Shown piece by piece: positions 11,561-23,408 of a stretch of DNA of 64,000 nt. Positions within the stretch are counted from its first letter, which is position 1. Every line of letters starts with the position of its first letter. A program made the translations under genes and the position numbers. The notes under the pieces are model-generated. The model saw nothing but the letters and a program-made list of their open reading frames with translations. It ran no database searches and was not told where the DNA came from. The DNA comes from Trichoplusia ni (taxonomy: Eukaryota > Arthropoda > Insecta > Lepidoptera > Noctuidae). The stretch spans positions 13,113,895-13,177,894 of the forward strand of contig NC_039481.1 in the NCBI RefSeq assembly GCF_003590095.1. The letters are read 5' to 3'.

Positions 11561-13074
11561 CATTAGCCCGTGTTCACACTGTGCCAGGATAAGTTAAACG
11601 ATTTGCTTGATCCGCATTTATGTTGGGTATTGGATTTCCAACATGCGGAAGAATTAAAACGTTTTCATGTTGGGTTGTTGTGTTATTACTTTACTCAATT
11701 ACTTCGATACTTTTATTTACGTATGTTTAATGCATTATACTGTTAATTGCTTTTTCTATCTAAGCATTCTTAAGCTTTACTCATAAATAATTAATTTGGT
11801 AGATAGTAGATATACATTATTTTCAGACTCCACTGACATTCGAGAACAATAAGAAACAGTAACTTTTTTGGATTGTAAACAAGGTTGACTAACTCTACAG
11901 TGGCTACGATCACCAACATTCAGTTTCATTTTTTATAGGTATATTATAAATTGTTTTTATAAAAATAGTATGAAATGTTTGATAAAATTATCGATCAACT
12001 GATCGATTTATATTGTATCGAGAGCCGTATAGAATTTGGTACGTCACTAAATAATTTTAATGCGTATAATAAAACTTTTATGACGATATTTAGATCACAA
12101 TACACCTGCCTTAGGCTTAGAACCTGTGTCTGTTTGAACATAATCTACAATCCTAACAAGAAGATCAAATTGGCATGCGGAATCAGATGGCTGTATGTTA
12201 TTGTTATTCTGGAATGTTCCACTGTATTAAATATACGAAAAAACTAAGTTGCTGATGAATAGGGACATGGGGATTTTCAATGTCAGTGTTGTACTTTAAT
12301 GCATAATAAGAGATACGTTTTTTTTATTTGTCCCGCAACCGAAAATACTTCAAATTACAGTGAATGAAATTTTGCGAAACCGTTACGTCACAAGCCCCTT
12401 TTCCTAAACTTTAAACCAGTTTTTCTTTGTCAATTTTAGTTTCTCGGAAGAAAAAAAATACTTGACAATATTTTTCAATTAGCCTATAGATGGTCCAAAT
12501 AGATTTTTTTCATAGCCAGTCGTCATCCCAGTTAAATTTTTTTTCAATAGATACAAATTTAATTCTATGTATGTATAATTTCTTATACAACGCCACCAAT
12601 TAAATCTAAATTCAACAAAATTAACTAAATCCTCTCTATTTCCAGCCCAACTCTATAACCTCGTAACTAACACGTACACAACACATCACACACTGGACTC
12701 AGACGGCATCCAATTTGCATGAGACAAGCGTCGGGCACAAACAATTCGGGGCTGAATGCTCACTAATGGCTACCTCCGTCCGTATTGGAGGGCCGACGTG
12801 TGTACCTCAAACTATCCTCTGTCAATGTGGTATTTAATAAGGGATCTGAGGTGGTGTTTGTTTCTAAATAAAGTGTATTATAATAAGGTATTGATGTTGT
12901 GTAAGTTAAAAAATAAATGCCCCTAAACAAAATTGCACTCTTAACTTTTTTTTCTACAAATAATCTACAGGTTAATATTCCACTGCAAAGGTTTCTGTTT
13001 ACAGGAAAAACTGGTCAAGTGATAGTAGGACTCTTGACACTGAGTGTTTAATACAAATAAACTATGAAAATTTT

Positions 13075-13150
13075 AAAGTCTAGCAATTACGGTTCTTTAC
13101 ATAAAGCTTGATGACGGACCGACGGACTGACAGCGTTGCCGTAGCCATAC
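13075..13150 (-). repeat. Fragment of the 'agggttccgtac' repeat, reverse
   Basis: GATGACGGACCGACGGACTGACAG is the reverse of the CTGTCCGTC...GTCA core of this family. Only a short part remains. Confidence 0.4.
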
Positions 13151-14049
13151 TGATCCGTTTTTATCAACTTCTGCAGATTTTAAACATCTGTTTTTTTTTT
13201 TAATACGGAGTCGATTTCAAACTCAGCGTTGTCCGGTGCATGCGTAATACTTTTTTTTGAACACGTACTTATCATCTCAGGAAGAGTGTTCTGGTCATTG
13301 ATTTGCCAACGTTATACTAATACATTTATTACGAAATATATAATTTTAGGCTTCCTTTCTTTCAGATAATTTTCATTTAACTTTTTTAAAGTACTTCCAA
13401 ACGTTTGCCAAGAATATTTTTTAATATTTTTTAATGCTATAAAGTACAAAAACCCTTTTACAACATATTATAAGATCATTTTCCTTACACACCATAACGT
13501 AATATTAAAACCAAATCAAAAAAAGTAGAACCATGACATATTTAACATATTAATATAAAAATAATTCATCTCGTTAATATAATTTTATAGAGAATGTCAT
13601 TATGGCGGTGTTGGCCATTTGATTGGCAAGCGAACGTGAAATTGAAACAGTGCGCCCGACATGATTCGGTTACCGACAGGTCAGAGTACACTCGAGTACA
13701 CTGGTGCTACAGTTATTAAAGCATTTAATTTCGTCAGGCTCAGGTGTTAGAGGAAAATACAAAAGTAAGTGTAATATTTGACCCTGCATAAGGTATAAAA
13801 TGCAGTGAGTGATTTAGAAGACCCATACGCAGAAAATGTTAAGTGACTGTTGTACAGACAACTTTCAAAAGATGTCTGGGATAGGATGCTGGATAAAAGT
13901 TGTAGAGAAACTTAAGAAAAGGCTAGAAATACCCTTAGAGAGATGGTCATGATTTCTTTTTTAAATGAAATTAATCATAACGAAGGAGAAGAATTAAAAT
14001 TAATAATAAAGACAGCTTGGCGGTGTCGATGAAGGCGTTATAAAAATTC

Positions 14050-14100
14050 GAAACGGGCAAGTGCCGGTCGGACCTGCAACTTTGAGGGTTTAAAGCACAC
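14050..14100 (+). repeat. Fragment of the 'agtccgactcgcac' repeat end
   Basis: GGGCAAGTGCCGGTCGGACC followed by AACTTTGAGGGTTTAA resembles the family's terminal segment. Degenerate. Confidence 0.4.
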
Positions 14101-15779
14101 AGGCTTTTTAAAAACAAAGAAGTCGCCAAAATATCCTCCTATTTTCTTTTTAAAATGGCACCAAACAACCTGCCAGAAACACGGAGACACAGCGATGCCT
14201 CAACAATAGGATTCTATATCTACCCCTTGCTATCTCCTTTTTTTTTTAAGTCGGTTTAAAACTGGTACATGTTTAAAATATCCTTGTGTTTTCTAGAATG
14301 TTAATAAGTTAACTTATATAAAAACAACAAAAACACAGCTACTTAAAAATCTCTAATACATCAAAACTATCCAAATCATTCTGTGTATAGCAGTACAGTT
14401 AACAATTCGGTGTGTCGGCCACAATATCGCGTTATGTACCGTTTTGCCGCGTCGCTGCGTCGTCGCCGCGGGCCTCAGACACCTACCCTCTGTTCTACAA
14501 TAACGGTTTATCACCCGTGTTCTGTTCAGCCGGGATTATCGCTGAAATCACCTTTATATTATGTTTAGAGATTTTTTTTTAGGTTGTAAATAGCTGTTAG
14601 TTTTTGTGGGATAATGGTTTTAGTAATGATTGTGGATGGTGTGGTGTTAAGATCATTCAAAATGAAGTGCTGGAGATATCATATCATATATTTTTTTATC
14701 ATTAAGTTAGGACTTAATATGATACTGAAAATAAATATATTAAAGTGACAAATAGCTTTTTTTGTACATCCGTTATCAACCATCGGTTTGCTGACTTATG
14801 AAATATGATTTTTTTTACTGAATATGAAACATGTCAAGTCTCTGCCACTCAAATATATCAACACAACACCGATATCTCAGTTAGATTTATTCTAATACCC
14901 TAATTTTAAAACTGTAATAATGTTAGCATCAAAAGTCATATCTTTCTTAAAGTCGTAACTTTAACATTATTACAGAAATAATACAAATAGTTCACTTTTT
15001 CATTTATAAATTTATTTCAGACTAATAATTTCCAAAATATTAGTTAGTAACAGAGATCTTAAACAATGAAAATATGCAAGTCATCATAAGCCCTACCGGA
15101 TTTATCGTATCAAAAAATATCATAGCTAATCCTACAAATAACCACATAGAAACACAGTGAAAATATGAAACACACACCGTCCATGGTACAACCACATAAT
15201 GTAGTTGGGTGCAGCGGCGCGCGGCCGCACTCGCGACAACTTTGTTACCACACCCGCTATATTGGCGGCACACATTAATGCATTTTCACCTGCTCCCAAT
15301 TGGGGCAATTCAATAGTCTAATATATGTACATGCCTAGGTTTATTAACATACAGTACTGTTGGTGGGTTTTTGTTGAGGGATGATATCGTGGCGGATGAG
15401 GTTAGGATTAATCAGATTAATAGAAAGGAGAAAGGAGTTTTTTTGTTCGATGGTATGCTTTTTATGAAAATGTTTTCTTTTATAATTCATATATGTTTCT
15501 TGTTTTTTTTTTCCACTTTTTTTTCACATATTTGTACAAAATGTATGTTGTTCCATGGGGAAATTAAAACGACTAACATAGTTATATATAATTTAGTTAA
15601 TTTTCAAATGTAAATATATAAATGTAATAAATAAGTACTTAGTTATGATTTGTAGTGATTTACGGAGAGGTCCCCAAAAGCCTGCTGGATTATATGAATA
15701 AAGTCATTCAGATACAAATACGCAAATAATGGTCTCCGATTAAATTTATGATCGCACTAACCACTGCTTGTCCTTGATT

Positions 15780-15930
15780 TTTTATTCGTCTATTTAGCGG
15801 CACCGTAAAAATATCATATGAGGAATTCTAGCTACAACGATTCATGAGAGATAGGCTAGTGATAGACAGACGGATAGACAGTAATAGGGTTTTCTTACCT
15901 TTTGGATATAAAACCCTCAAAATTTCAAGT
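15780..15930 (-). repeat. Copy of the 'agggttccgtac' repeat, reverse
   Basis: Landmarks in order: AGCGGCACCGTAAAAATATC, ACGATTCATGAGAGATAGGC, GTGATAGACAGACGGATAGA and CAGTAATAGGG. Same family as 44525-44690. Confidence 0.6.
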
Positions 15931-16070
15931 ACCATTAACACAAATAAACTCGTTAATATATTTCTTTCATAATAGCTCTAGAGTTATACTAAGTAAGACA
16001 ACGTTTTTAAGAAAGGCCAGTTCACACGTATACAATAAATGAATGCGGTCGTGTCCCTACCGCCGTTATT

Positions 16071-16126
16071 GTAGCTGCAGGCTACGCGGCTACGTGCTAC
16101 GAGGCTACGTGGACGCTACGGCGTAG
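16071..16126. repeat. Cryptic GCTACG repeat
   Basis: GCTACG occurs at 16081, 16089, 16096, 16104 and 16115, spaced 7-11 bp apart, in a short GC-rich island. Function unknown. Confidence 0.75.
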
Positions 16127-19100
16127 TTTCGATTGAAGCTAAGATTGTTATTGTGGTCCGTGGGTGTGTTGTTCCTTTTGTAATAATGACCTCATTATTG
16201 GGACGTTTACTGTCGTAATAAAGATTCGAGGTATAGTAACATAGAGAGTTAAATTTCAATACTTGACTACTTTAATTCGTATTGGAAAGTAGATTAACAA
16301 AATATGATTGAAAAACGAATGAACTTAATATACATAAGAACTTATTAAAAATATTTAAGCTCAAATACTTACTTCTCTCCGATTTCCATGTGACCTCCAG
16401 ATGTAATGCCTGAACCAGAAAATATATATAATTTTGAGTATTTCTCTGACAATCAAGTGCATTGAAAATCGACCTGCTTCATGTATTATCAAATTAATGT
16501 CTTGCAATTAAATTGAATGCTGCTCATCCCCGTAATTTCCAAACACATCCCCACAGACTTTCAGTTTCATAAATAGATACATACAACACGTACGTGACCA
16601 TACAGGCTGTATTTCTATGATATTATAAAGTTTTATGGTAAACTTGTATTGTGTCAAGTCTCGCCGGGTATTGAGCGGCGAGGAAATAAAAATATCGCAT
16701 CAATAGCGACATAAAAGGGACCATCGGGACCGCTACACACGAGGTTGGGAGGCTGGGATAGATGTCAACGGATCGAGGGATATTACACTGAAGTTGGAAT
16801 AAGATTTTACGCAATTGTTTTTCATTTCAAAAATTTAATATTAAGGCTTCATTTATTTATATTATATTTGAGTTGGTATAACATATAATACACTTCACCT
16901 TATCATATTGAAAATAAATCTGTTTGTTTATTTGATTCGTCATTTCAAAGAGGCTTATATGGAATTCAATTAAAAACTATGCAAAATTTAAGATTTTAAT
17001 GAAATTCAGTAGTAGTCCCCGTCTTATATTTTTCCCAAGTTTCAGTCGGGTAAAGTTAAGTAATTTTTGTATCTATTAATTAAAATGCTAACATTTTTAG
17101 TTGTTATTAACATCCATTCAATCACATATGAATGCCAAACGTTATTTACGAATTTTCTTATTCTTAGCAACTTAACAATTATTTGGAAGACACATCCCGG
17201 GACCGCGCCCTCTCGTGCACTCACGTCCACAGGGTGGAGGAATAACATTTCACTCCTTTCTATTCGAGCGCATTATTTGTGTTTGTTTGTTTGTCAGTCC
17301 GTGCCTCGAATGCCGCCTTTGATTCCTTATGTAAAAGATATTTTGATTGATGCGGTGTAAGGGATTCTTATATGCTGTATTGTTAGTGTTCTAGTTCCAT
17401 TTGGCTAGATTTTGGACTATAACATAATTGTGCCTGTCTAAGTTAATTTGGATTCAAAAAAATGATTTTTGCTTTTATTTTAATTTCTTTTGAGCAAACA
17501 TAACTTGTAAAGTTCCTTCTTTATTTATTTACATAATAAAAAACATGAAAAACGTCCTAAGATATCAACTATAAACCAATCTATACAGTGCAATAATAAT
17601 CCTTAAACCTTTTACAATAAACACTATTATTGTACAAACACAAGACCAGTACATCTTATCAGGCATCGTCCACAAACTGACCGTATTTTATCATTAGTCG
17701 CGGCACCTCGGCCTCAGGCGACGGTGACGTCATTCCTTGGCGCGTAGCCAATACATCTATACAAGTAAATAGATGCAGGCTCGCCGATCCCGCACATAAA
17801 ACTAAGGCTTAAAACTTGCAATAACAATAAGTTTAGACTAAAATGACACTTTGTATAACACGACTTTTTGGTTAACGACACGACTATTACAAAACTCGTA
17901 GCATCTTTCGAGAAATTTAAATTACTTTGAACACATTCTGTTACAAATTAGATGGATTCAAGTAAACTAAATTCTACTGCAGTTATTTCATTAAAGTGGC
18001 ACTGGTCACTAGCTATAGCAAGAGAAGCGCAAGCGCTGGTGCGAGAGCGAGTACTATATAGCAATATAGTTGTAACAATGTCAACAAATGTCTTTTGTTA
18101 AGGGTAAATTGCTTATATAAGTAGTTAGAACTGGTTTCAAGAAAATAAAAGAAAGATCTGAAAAAAGGATAAAGATCCTTTATAAAGATAAAGTTAACAT
18201 TTGCTAACCAAAGTTTTCGGAATAAACTGAGTAATAGCTTTCTTCGAAACAAAGAAAGTCAGTTCAACATTTCTGTCAAAAAATGTGGAATTTACCATAC
18301 AATAGGTGCACGTTAATCAAGAATAAGTTATAACTTAGTACCTATCTAATGCAAAATTCACTAGGTAATAACAAACAAATTGGTTGTTGCATGATATAAT
18401 ATATCTTGTTCAAATATTCGACACCTTTTTTGTTAAAATATGTTCCTAGTATGACGAAGCAAGCAATGGTTCACACCTTGTATTATCCTGCGTTCTTTTT
18501 GTAAAATATCAAAGGTATCAAAAATAAGTAGTGTTTAAAACATAGTTTTATGGGTCTTCGTCATGCTCACTGCTCTCTAGAGCTGGCGTAGAGCAGGGTG
18601 GAAGGAATAGGGGGTTAGTGTGAAGACCCTGGACGCCAAATTTGGGGAAGTAACAGAATCTGGAGTCCCCTGGATTCTGTGACTCTAACGCCGGCACTGA
18701 CCGACCAACTACTAAAATACCAAGAGTATGTGTCCTATAAAAATTATGTAAACCATAATAATCAACAGCTAACTTAACAAAATCAAAAAAAATATTTTCA
18801 ACCAAAAGATTTTCACAAAAAGTTTCCCAAAATCTGAGTCGTGTCGTCACCTATAACGGTCTCCCCGCCGCCCGCCTTACGACGGTCGGGGCGGGCGCTT
18901 TTTGTATTTTCCATTATGGCTCCAACGGTCTTATTATCATAAATATGGCGTTAAATACTCCCCTTTATGTCGCGCCGTGATTTACAAAGTCGCATCCTGT
19001 TGGCGACGGATTTACTTATCAGCTGATATTCAACTAGCTGCTTATTTATGTTCTTTTCTAAATCGAGGCGTTAAGGTTTTAAGTTATTGTGATTTTATTA

Positions 19101-20929
19101 AGGAAAGCCATTTTAAAAGAGTTACTGTTGAATGTTGTGTAGCAACTGATTAGGTATCTAATTACTTATGTAGATAATTAGTATTTTCCGGTTGAGGAGA
19201 GAAAATCTTCATTCATGTATTGCTAAAAGGAGCCATTAGTATAATGTCTCAAGTGGAAAGAAGTAAAATATTTATTAATTACAAAATAAGAGCCCAATTT
19301 TAAATGACAGCCCTAGAATAAAATTCACAGGAAAACGCATTATTCATGTGTTCATGTACCTAAATAAAAGATTAAGGTATTTTAAAACAAAGAATACCAG
19401 TTAAGTGTCAGGGAACCAGACTGTTCAATATTTTCTTATTGCCATTCAAATTCATACTTGCTTTCAACAAAGCTGTTTCCTCATCAAGTGTCTAATAAGA
19501 AACTACTAACGCCATCTATCGTAAAAGTCTATAAACTTTAGATCGTCCGTGAAGACTGCCATCTGTTGTCAAAACGTATACCGTACATTAACGTTACGTT
19601 GGGTTGCGGGTGCAATTCGAAGTGGTTTTGTACTATGATTGTAGGTGGCGCTATGAACAGTCTCAAAGTATTTCAGATGGCGGTTCATGAATTACGAATT
19701 CATTGTCGAAAAAGAATAGCGCATTTTTAAATGTTCAAGTAACAATTCGATACTATTAAGGTTTACTGAAATGCCCTTGTCGTTGTATGCCGTTTTATTG
19801 ATCTTGGTTTTTTCTCTCTCATAAGTTTAAATTTAGTGAAGACTTTTCTTCCAGTATTATTATTTTTTAATGAAATAAAATATATTTTAAGGGACAGGAA
19901 CAGGATACAGAAACAAACTAGCCTTTATTCGCAGTAGGTATTCAGAACAAAGACACACAGTACCATAAACCCATTCCTTTGTATCCTATTCATGATAAAT
20001 CGAGTTAAATCGATGAATAGCCATTATGTTGCAAGGATTAGCCGCTCCTTAACTTTATTCTGTAACCTAACAATACACAATCACAACAACTACTTGTCTA
20101 TTCGCAGTCGGTTGCAAAATCTAAGGTGTGGATGAAAACATAGTTGTACGGTGAGTAGCGACATCTAGGGAACATTGGTGACATTATTAGCTTTAGAAAA
20201 AATGTCCTGGCAAGGTTTCTGATCCTTATTCCTTATTAGGTAGTAGTGTCACGGTTATATAATAGATGGCTTTAATTCAAAATAGGTATTTAGATTGTAG
20301 ATTATCGTGGCTAGCTAGGTAACTAAAGTTCTTGTTTTACATAAATAGGTTTCCTGTGAGCTTAGTTGTAGCAAGATACGTTAAAATAAATCAATTAATG
20401 TAAAATGAGATCTTACTTAAATCAAATCCGCGTCATAAGAGACAACGCCATCTGTCGATTAAAAAAGGTATAAATGGTTGTGTGTCTTAAAATTGTCAGA
20501 GTATTGGACAAAGATTAAAGTAATAAAGGGAGAGTAATAAAAGGTGGTATTGGAATAGTCCTGAGTTTTATCTTCAAGGTATTTTGTAATTTTGCTATGT
20601 TATATCCTTCACCGTTTTTAAGTCACCTTTTTCTTCTTTTTTCTGATAATAACTTGCTTTGAAAGTCATAACAGTTATTTTTATAGGAATATTACGTGCC
20701 AAAAATATTTTCATTGACAAAACCTAAAAGACCAAAGTATCGTTATTAAATTTCCATGAAACTTCCTAACAGCACCTGCAGCGCGTGCCGCACCGTGCAC
20801 TTAATTTTTATTCGTAAACCACGATAAATTTCACACTATTAATCTTTGAATAAAATCAATTTGTTACATCAATTTTTTGTGCACCGTACAGTTAATAGAT
20901 AGCGGGTGCCCAGGCGCGGCTTATACAAA

Positions 20930-21336
20930 ACATCGCCGAGTATCATTTGACAATTTGCGAGCAATCAATGCATTGTCACCGCTCTTTATTCAACTCCAAA
21001 TAATACATGGAAAATTGTCCATTCCAATTGTGATCGGACCATTGTTGGTCTAATGACACGATTCAGGCTTAGTCCGCTTTGAAACCGACCATCAGTGCAT
21101 GTTCGCCCGCGTTAGAGATGGGTATTATAATGTCCTCAATACTGTTTAGTATTTAGAGACTGTTGTTTGCTTGGATATCGTCAAGCTGTGTTTAATGAAC
21201 ATAATTATACAGTGACAGAAGTGAACTGATCATGTTTTTGATAAATCACGGTAATAAGCAATGAAAAAACAATTAACCTCTGAAGGAAAGGTTATTACAA
21301 TTATAACTTCTAAAAACAACAAATGAGGTAACATCC
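20930..21336 (+). promoter_or_regulatory. Upstream region of the divergent SoxB gene with Sox-type motifs
   Basis: Between 20950 and 21050 are several Sox-like sites (GACAATTT, GCATTGTC, AATTGTCC) and one exact SoxB consensus, CCATTGTT at 21039-21046, set in GACCA...TGGTC arms. It is a candidate auto- or cross-regulatory element. No TATA box or transcription start is assigned. Confidence 0.4.
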
Positions 21337-22005
21337 ATGGCATATCAACTGGATCAGCAGTCGACGAGGCAGCCACCGAAGATATCCAGACATTCCAACC
21401 CATACCACATCAAGAGACCCATGAATGCTTTCATGGTCTGGTCGCGGCTGCAGAGGAAGAAGATATCTATGATGAACCCAAAGTTACACAATTCAGAAAT
21501 ATCAAAGCGTTTGGGACTCGAATGGAAAAGTTTGGACGAGACAGAAAAGAGGCCATTTATCGACGAAGCGAAGAGATTAAGGATAAAACACATGCAGGAT
21601 TACCCTGACTACAAGTACCGTCCAAGGAGGAAGAATAGATTAGATTCAGCATCATTCGCAAATCCAGCACTTTACACGACCAGAGAGACTTTCGTAGAAG
21701 TGGAACCGCGTCAAGACGCCAATTACCAAGCTCTATCTTACCCCGACCAGTACGTGTACAACAATATGATCAGCTACTCAGTCCCTTCGATGTCACAGCC
21801 CACCTTTGTTCCAACGTCGATTAGGCCTAAAGAGGAAACGTTGCCGAGTCTGGATCTAAGGCCTCTTCCGTCTATTGAGAGCATATCTCCGAGACCATTT
21901 GCCGTCGTCAACCAGCAGATGATGGTGAAGGCCTACCAGGACCTGCACTACGTGCCCGGTGACGTCACAAGGATCTCATACCATTACCCGTTCGGAGTGC
22001 AATAG
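21337..22005 (+). CDS. Divergent intronless SoxB-family HMG-box transcription factor
   Basis: A 222-aa single-exon protein. The HMG box is at residues 24-99 and keeps HIKRPMNAFMVWSR, NSEISKRLG, EKRPFIDEAKRLR and PDYKYRPRRK, so DNA bending and an ACAAWG preference should be intact. It differs from Dichaete and Sox21a at normally fixed positions: RKKISMMNPKLHN, RLGLEWKSL (A to L) and IKHMQDYPDY in place of ALHMKEHPDY. The C-terminal 120 residues are not like either neighbour except for a short PRPFAVV segment. The start is supported by an in-frame TAA at 21304-21306 with no ATG between. AATAAA lies 60 bp after the stop, so the 3' UTR is short. Codons are much less GC-rich than in Dichaete. It lies between Sox21a and Dichaete, so it is a cluster paralogue. 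Extra SoxB genes beyond the four of flies are reported in some insects; I do not assign a name. Confidence 0.9.
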   Translation: MAYQLDQQSTRQPPKISRHSNPYHIKRPMNAFMVWSRLQRKKISMMNPKLHNSEISKRLGLEWKSLDETEKRPFIDEAKRLRIKHMQDYPDYKYRPRRKNRLDSASFANPALYTTRETFVEVEPRQDANYQALSYPDQYVYNNMISYSVPSMSQPTFVPTSIRPKEETLPSLDLRPLPSIESISPRPFAVVNQQMMVKAYQDLHYVPGDVTRISYHYPFGVQ

Positions 22006-22064
22006 ATTTGTTTTATAGTTCAAGTTTTATGAGGCCATAATTTTATGTTTTAAGAGTAGATAGA

Positions 22065-22070
22065 AATAAA
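22065..22070 (+). terminator. Polyadenylation signal of the divergent SoxB gene
   Basis: AATAAA 60 bp after the stop codon, followed by a T/G-rich stretch (TTGTTGTTTCATATTT), the usual arrangement for cleavage. It indicates a very short 3' UTR. Confidence 0.65.
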
Positions 22071-23248
22071 GCTAACTTGTTGTTTCATATTTATTAAAGG
22101 TTTGTTTTATTTGTGTGGAACTTGATGTCTGCAGCAGGATAACATACATAATTGAAAAGAATCATACTCGTAGATTTATGATATACAAAATGTAAGTATT
22201 TCATCCCAGATAGGAAAGCTAACTATACTCAAGGAAATACACTTATTTTTTGCTTACTGAATATGACCAGCGTTAATTATAATCATTCTAAAAATAAATT
22301 TGCCAAATATTAGATCACAATCAGTAACCATGTCATTGATAACATAACCACTTAGGGAACCCTTTCCATAGACTCATCCCAGCTGCTGTACCCTGTTTTC
22401 CCCAGATCACCACCTCCCATTTTCCCATGGTTGTGTCACTCGCAAGGAAGCTGTGCGATAATGTGCCTTGTGACACCCCTGATTGATGGACTCGGCAAAA
22501 TCCAGATTGATTCCCGTATTTGTCCCGAGAGTATTTTTGGAGACAATTTTTGTCAATCATTGTGTTTTTGAGGATCTGTTTATGTGGATTCGTGTCCGTT
22601 GAGTTATTTTTATATTTATCATTGCTGGGTAGACCTTGAATGAAGGAAATTTTATAGGTTCAGGATATTCAAGTTCTAACTGAAGTCCCATACGTACAGA
22701 ATAAGGGAAGTGGAAGCAAGAACGCATTAAATTGTTCAATTATGTGTTATCGTTAAGAATTGTCCTGCGGATGAAAAACAAAACATTAAAAAGAATCAGT
22801 TTTCAAATCAAAAAACCCTACAGAACCCTTACAATCCGAATATAATTATTTCCAAACACAGTCCTTTTAATTAGTACATTTCCCCTAAAACAATAAAACC
22901 AATCACAAATTATCGAATTTCGATTCTAAAATCGTATACTCGGGATAATATCGGGAAATTTAATCTACGTCGTATAGAGATCACAGGGTATAAAGGGTTG
23001 TTTAATTAATTTTATTATTATGAGACCCCACCGGTGTTAGAAGCGAAACGATTTTTCTATAATAAGCTTTCCATTAATTGAAAACTTAATTGTTAAGGAA
23101 TTATATGAAGCTGATGCTACTATAGTATGTTGGGAACTAAGGGACAATTCATATCCTGCTTACGAGAGTCAAGAATGATCCTAGAAATATGAATTCTGTT
23201 ATTTCCAGATTTTTGCTTAGACCTTGGCTCTTGATGAACATTGAATAA

Positions 23249-23408
23249 CGACTCCCGCATTTAGGAATGTACTCCTCGTATTGGTCGGGGTTTTCGGAAA
23301 CATTCAACTCTACAAATAAACCCGAGGCAGGCATTCGTGGATCACATAAATGCGACGCGCACAGTGGTGTTGGCGTGGTGACCTCAACCACTCGTCTATC
23401 CGTGCAAT
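23249..23408 (-). repeat. tRNA-derived SINE copy, reverse, internally deleted
   Basis: In reverse complement it begins TTGCACGGATAGACGAGTGG, continues TTGAGGTCACCACGCCAACA and GTGATCCACGAATGCCTGCC, and ends ATTCCTAAATGCGGGAGTCG, the family's tail. The B-box part is missing. Confidence 0.7.

Larger units (their letters stand above)
11561..20929. other. Intergenic region between Sox21a and the divergent SoxB gene
   Basis: No supported gene. Small open frames here do not resemble proteins and lack splice or codon support. GC-richer, non-repetitive blocks that could be conserved regulatory DNA: 12640-12830 (contains octamer ATTTGCAT), 13590-13720, 14400-14530, 16620-16790, 17170-17280, 17690-17800, 18540-18720 and 18860-18900. 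The short motif ACGCCATCT occurs at about 19512 and 20445, probably a remnant of an interspersed repeat. Confidence 0.6.

Noticed and set aside
18548..18850. 100-codon minus-strand ORF
   Set aside because: No recognised domain; the nearby GC-rich segment looks like a repeat fragment. Not supported as a gene.
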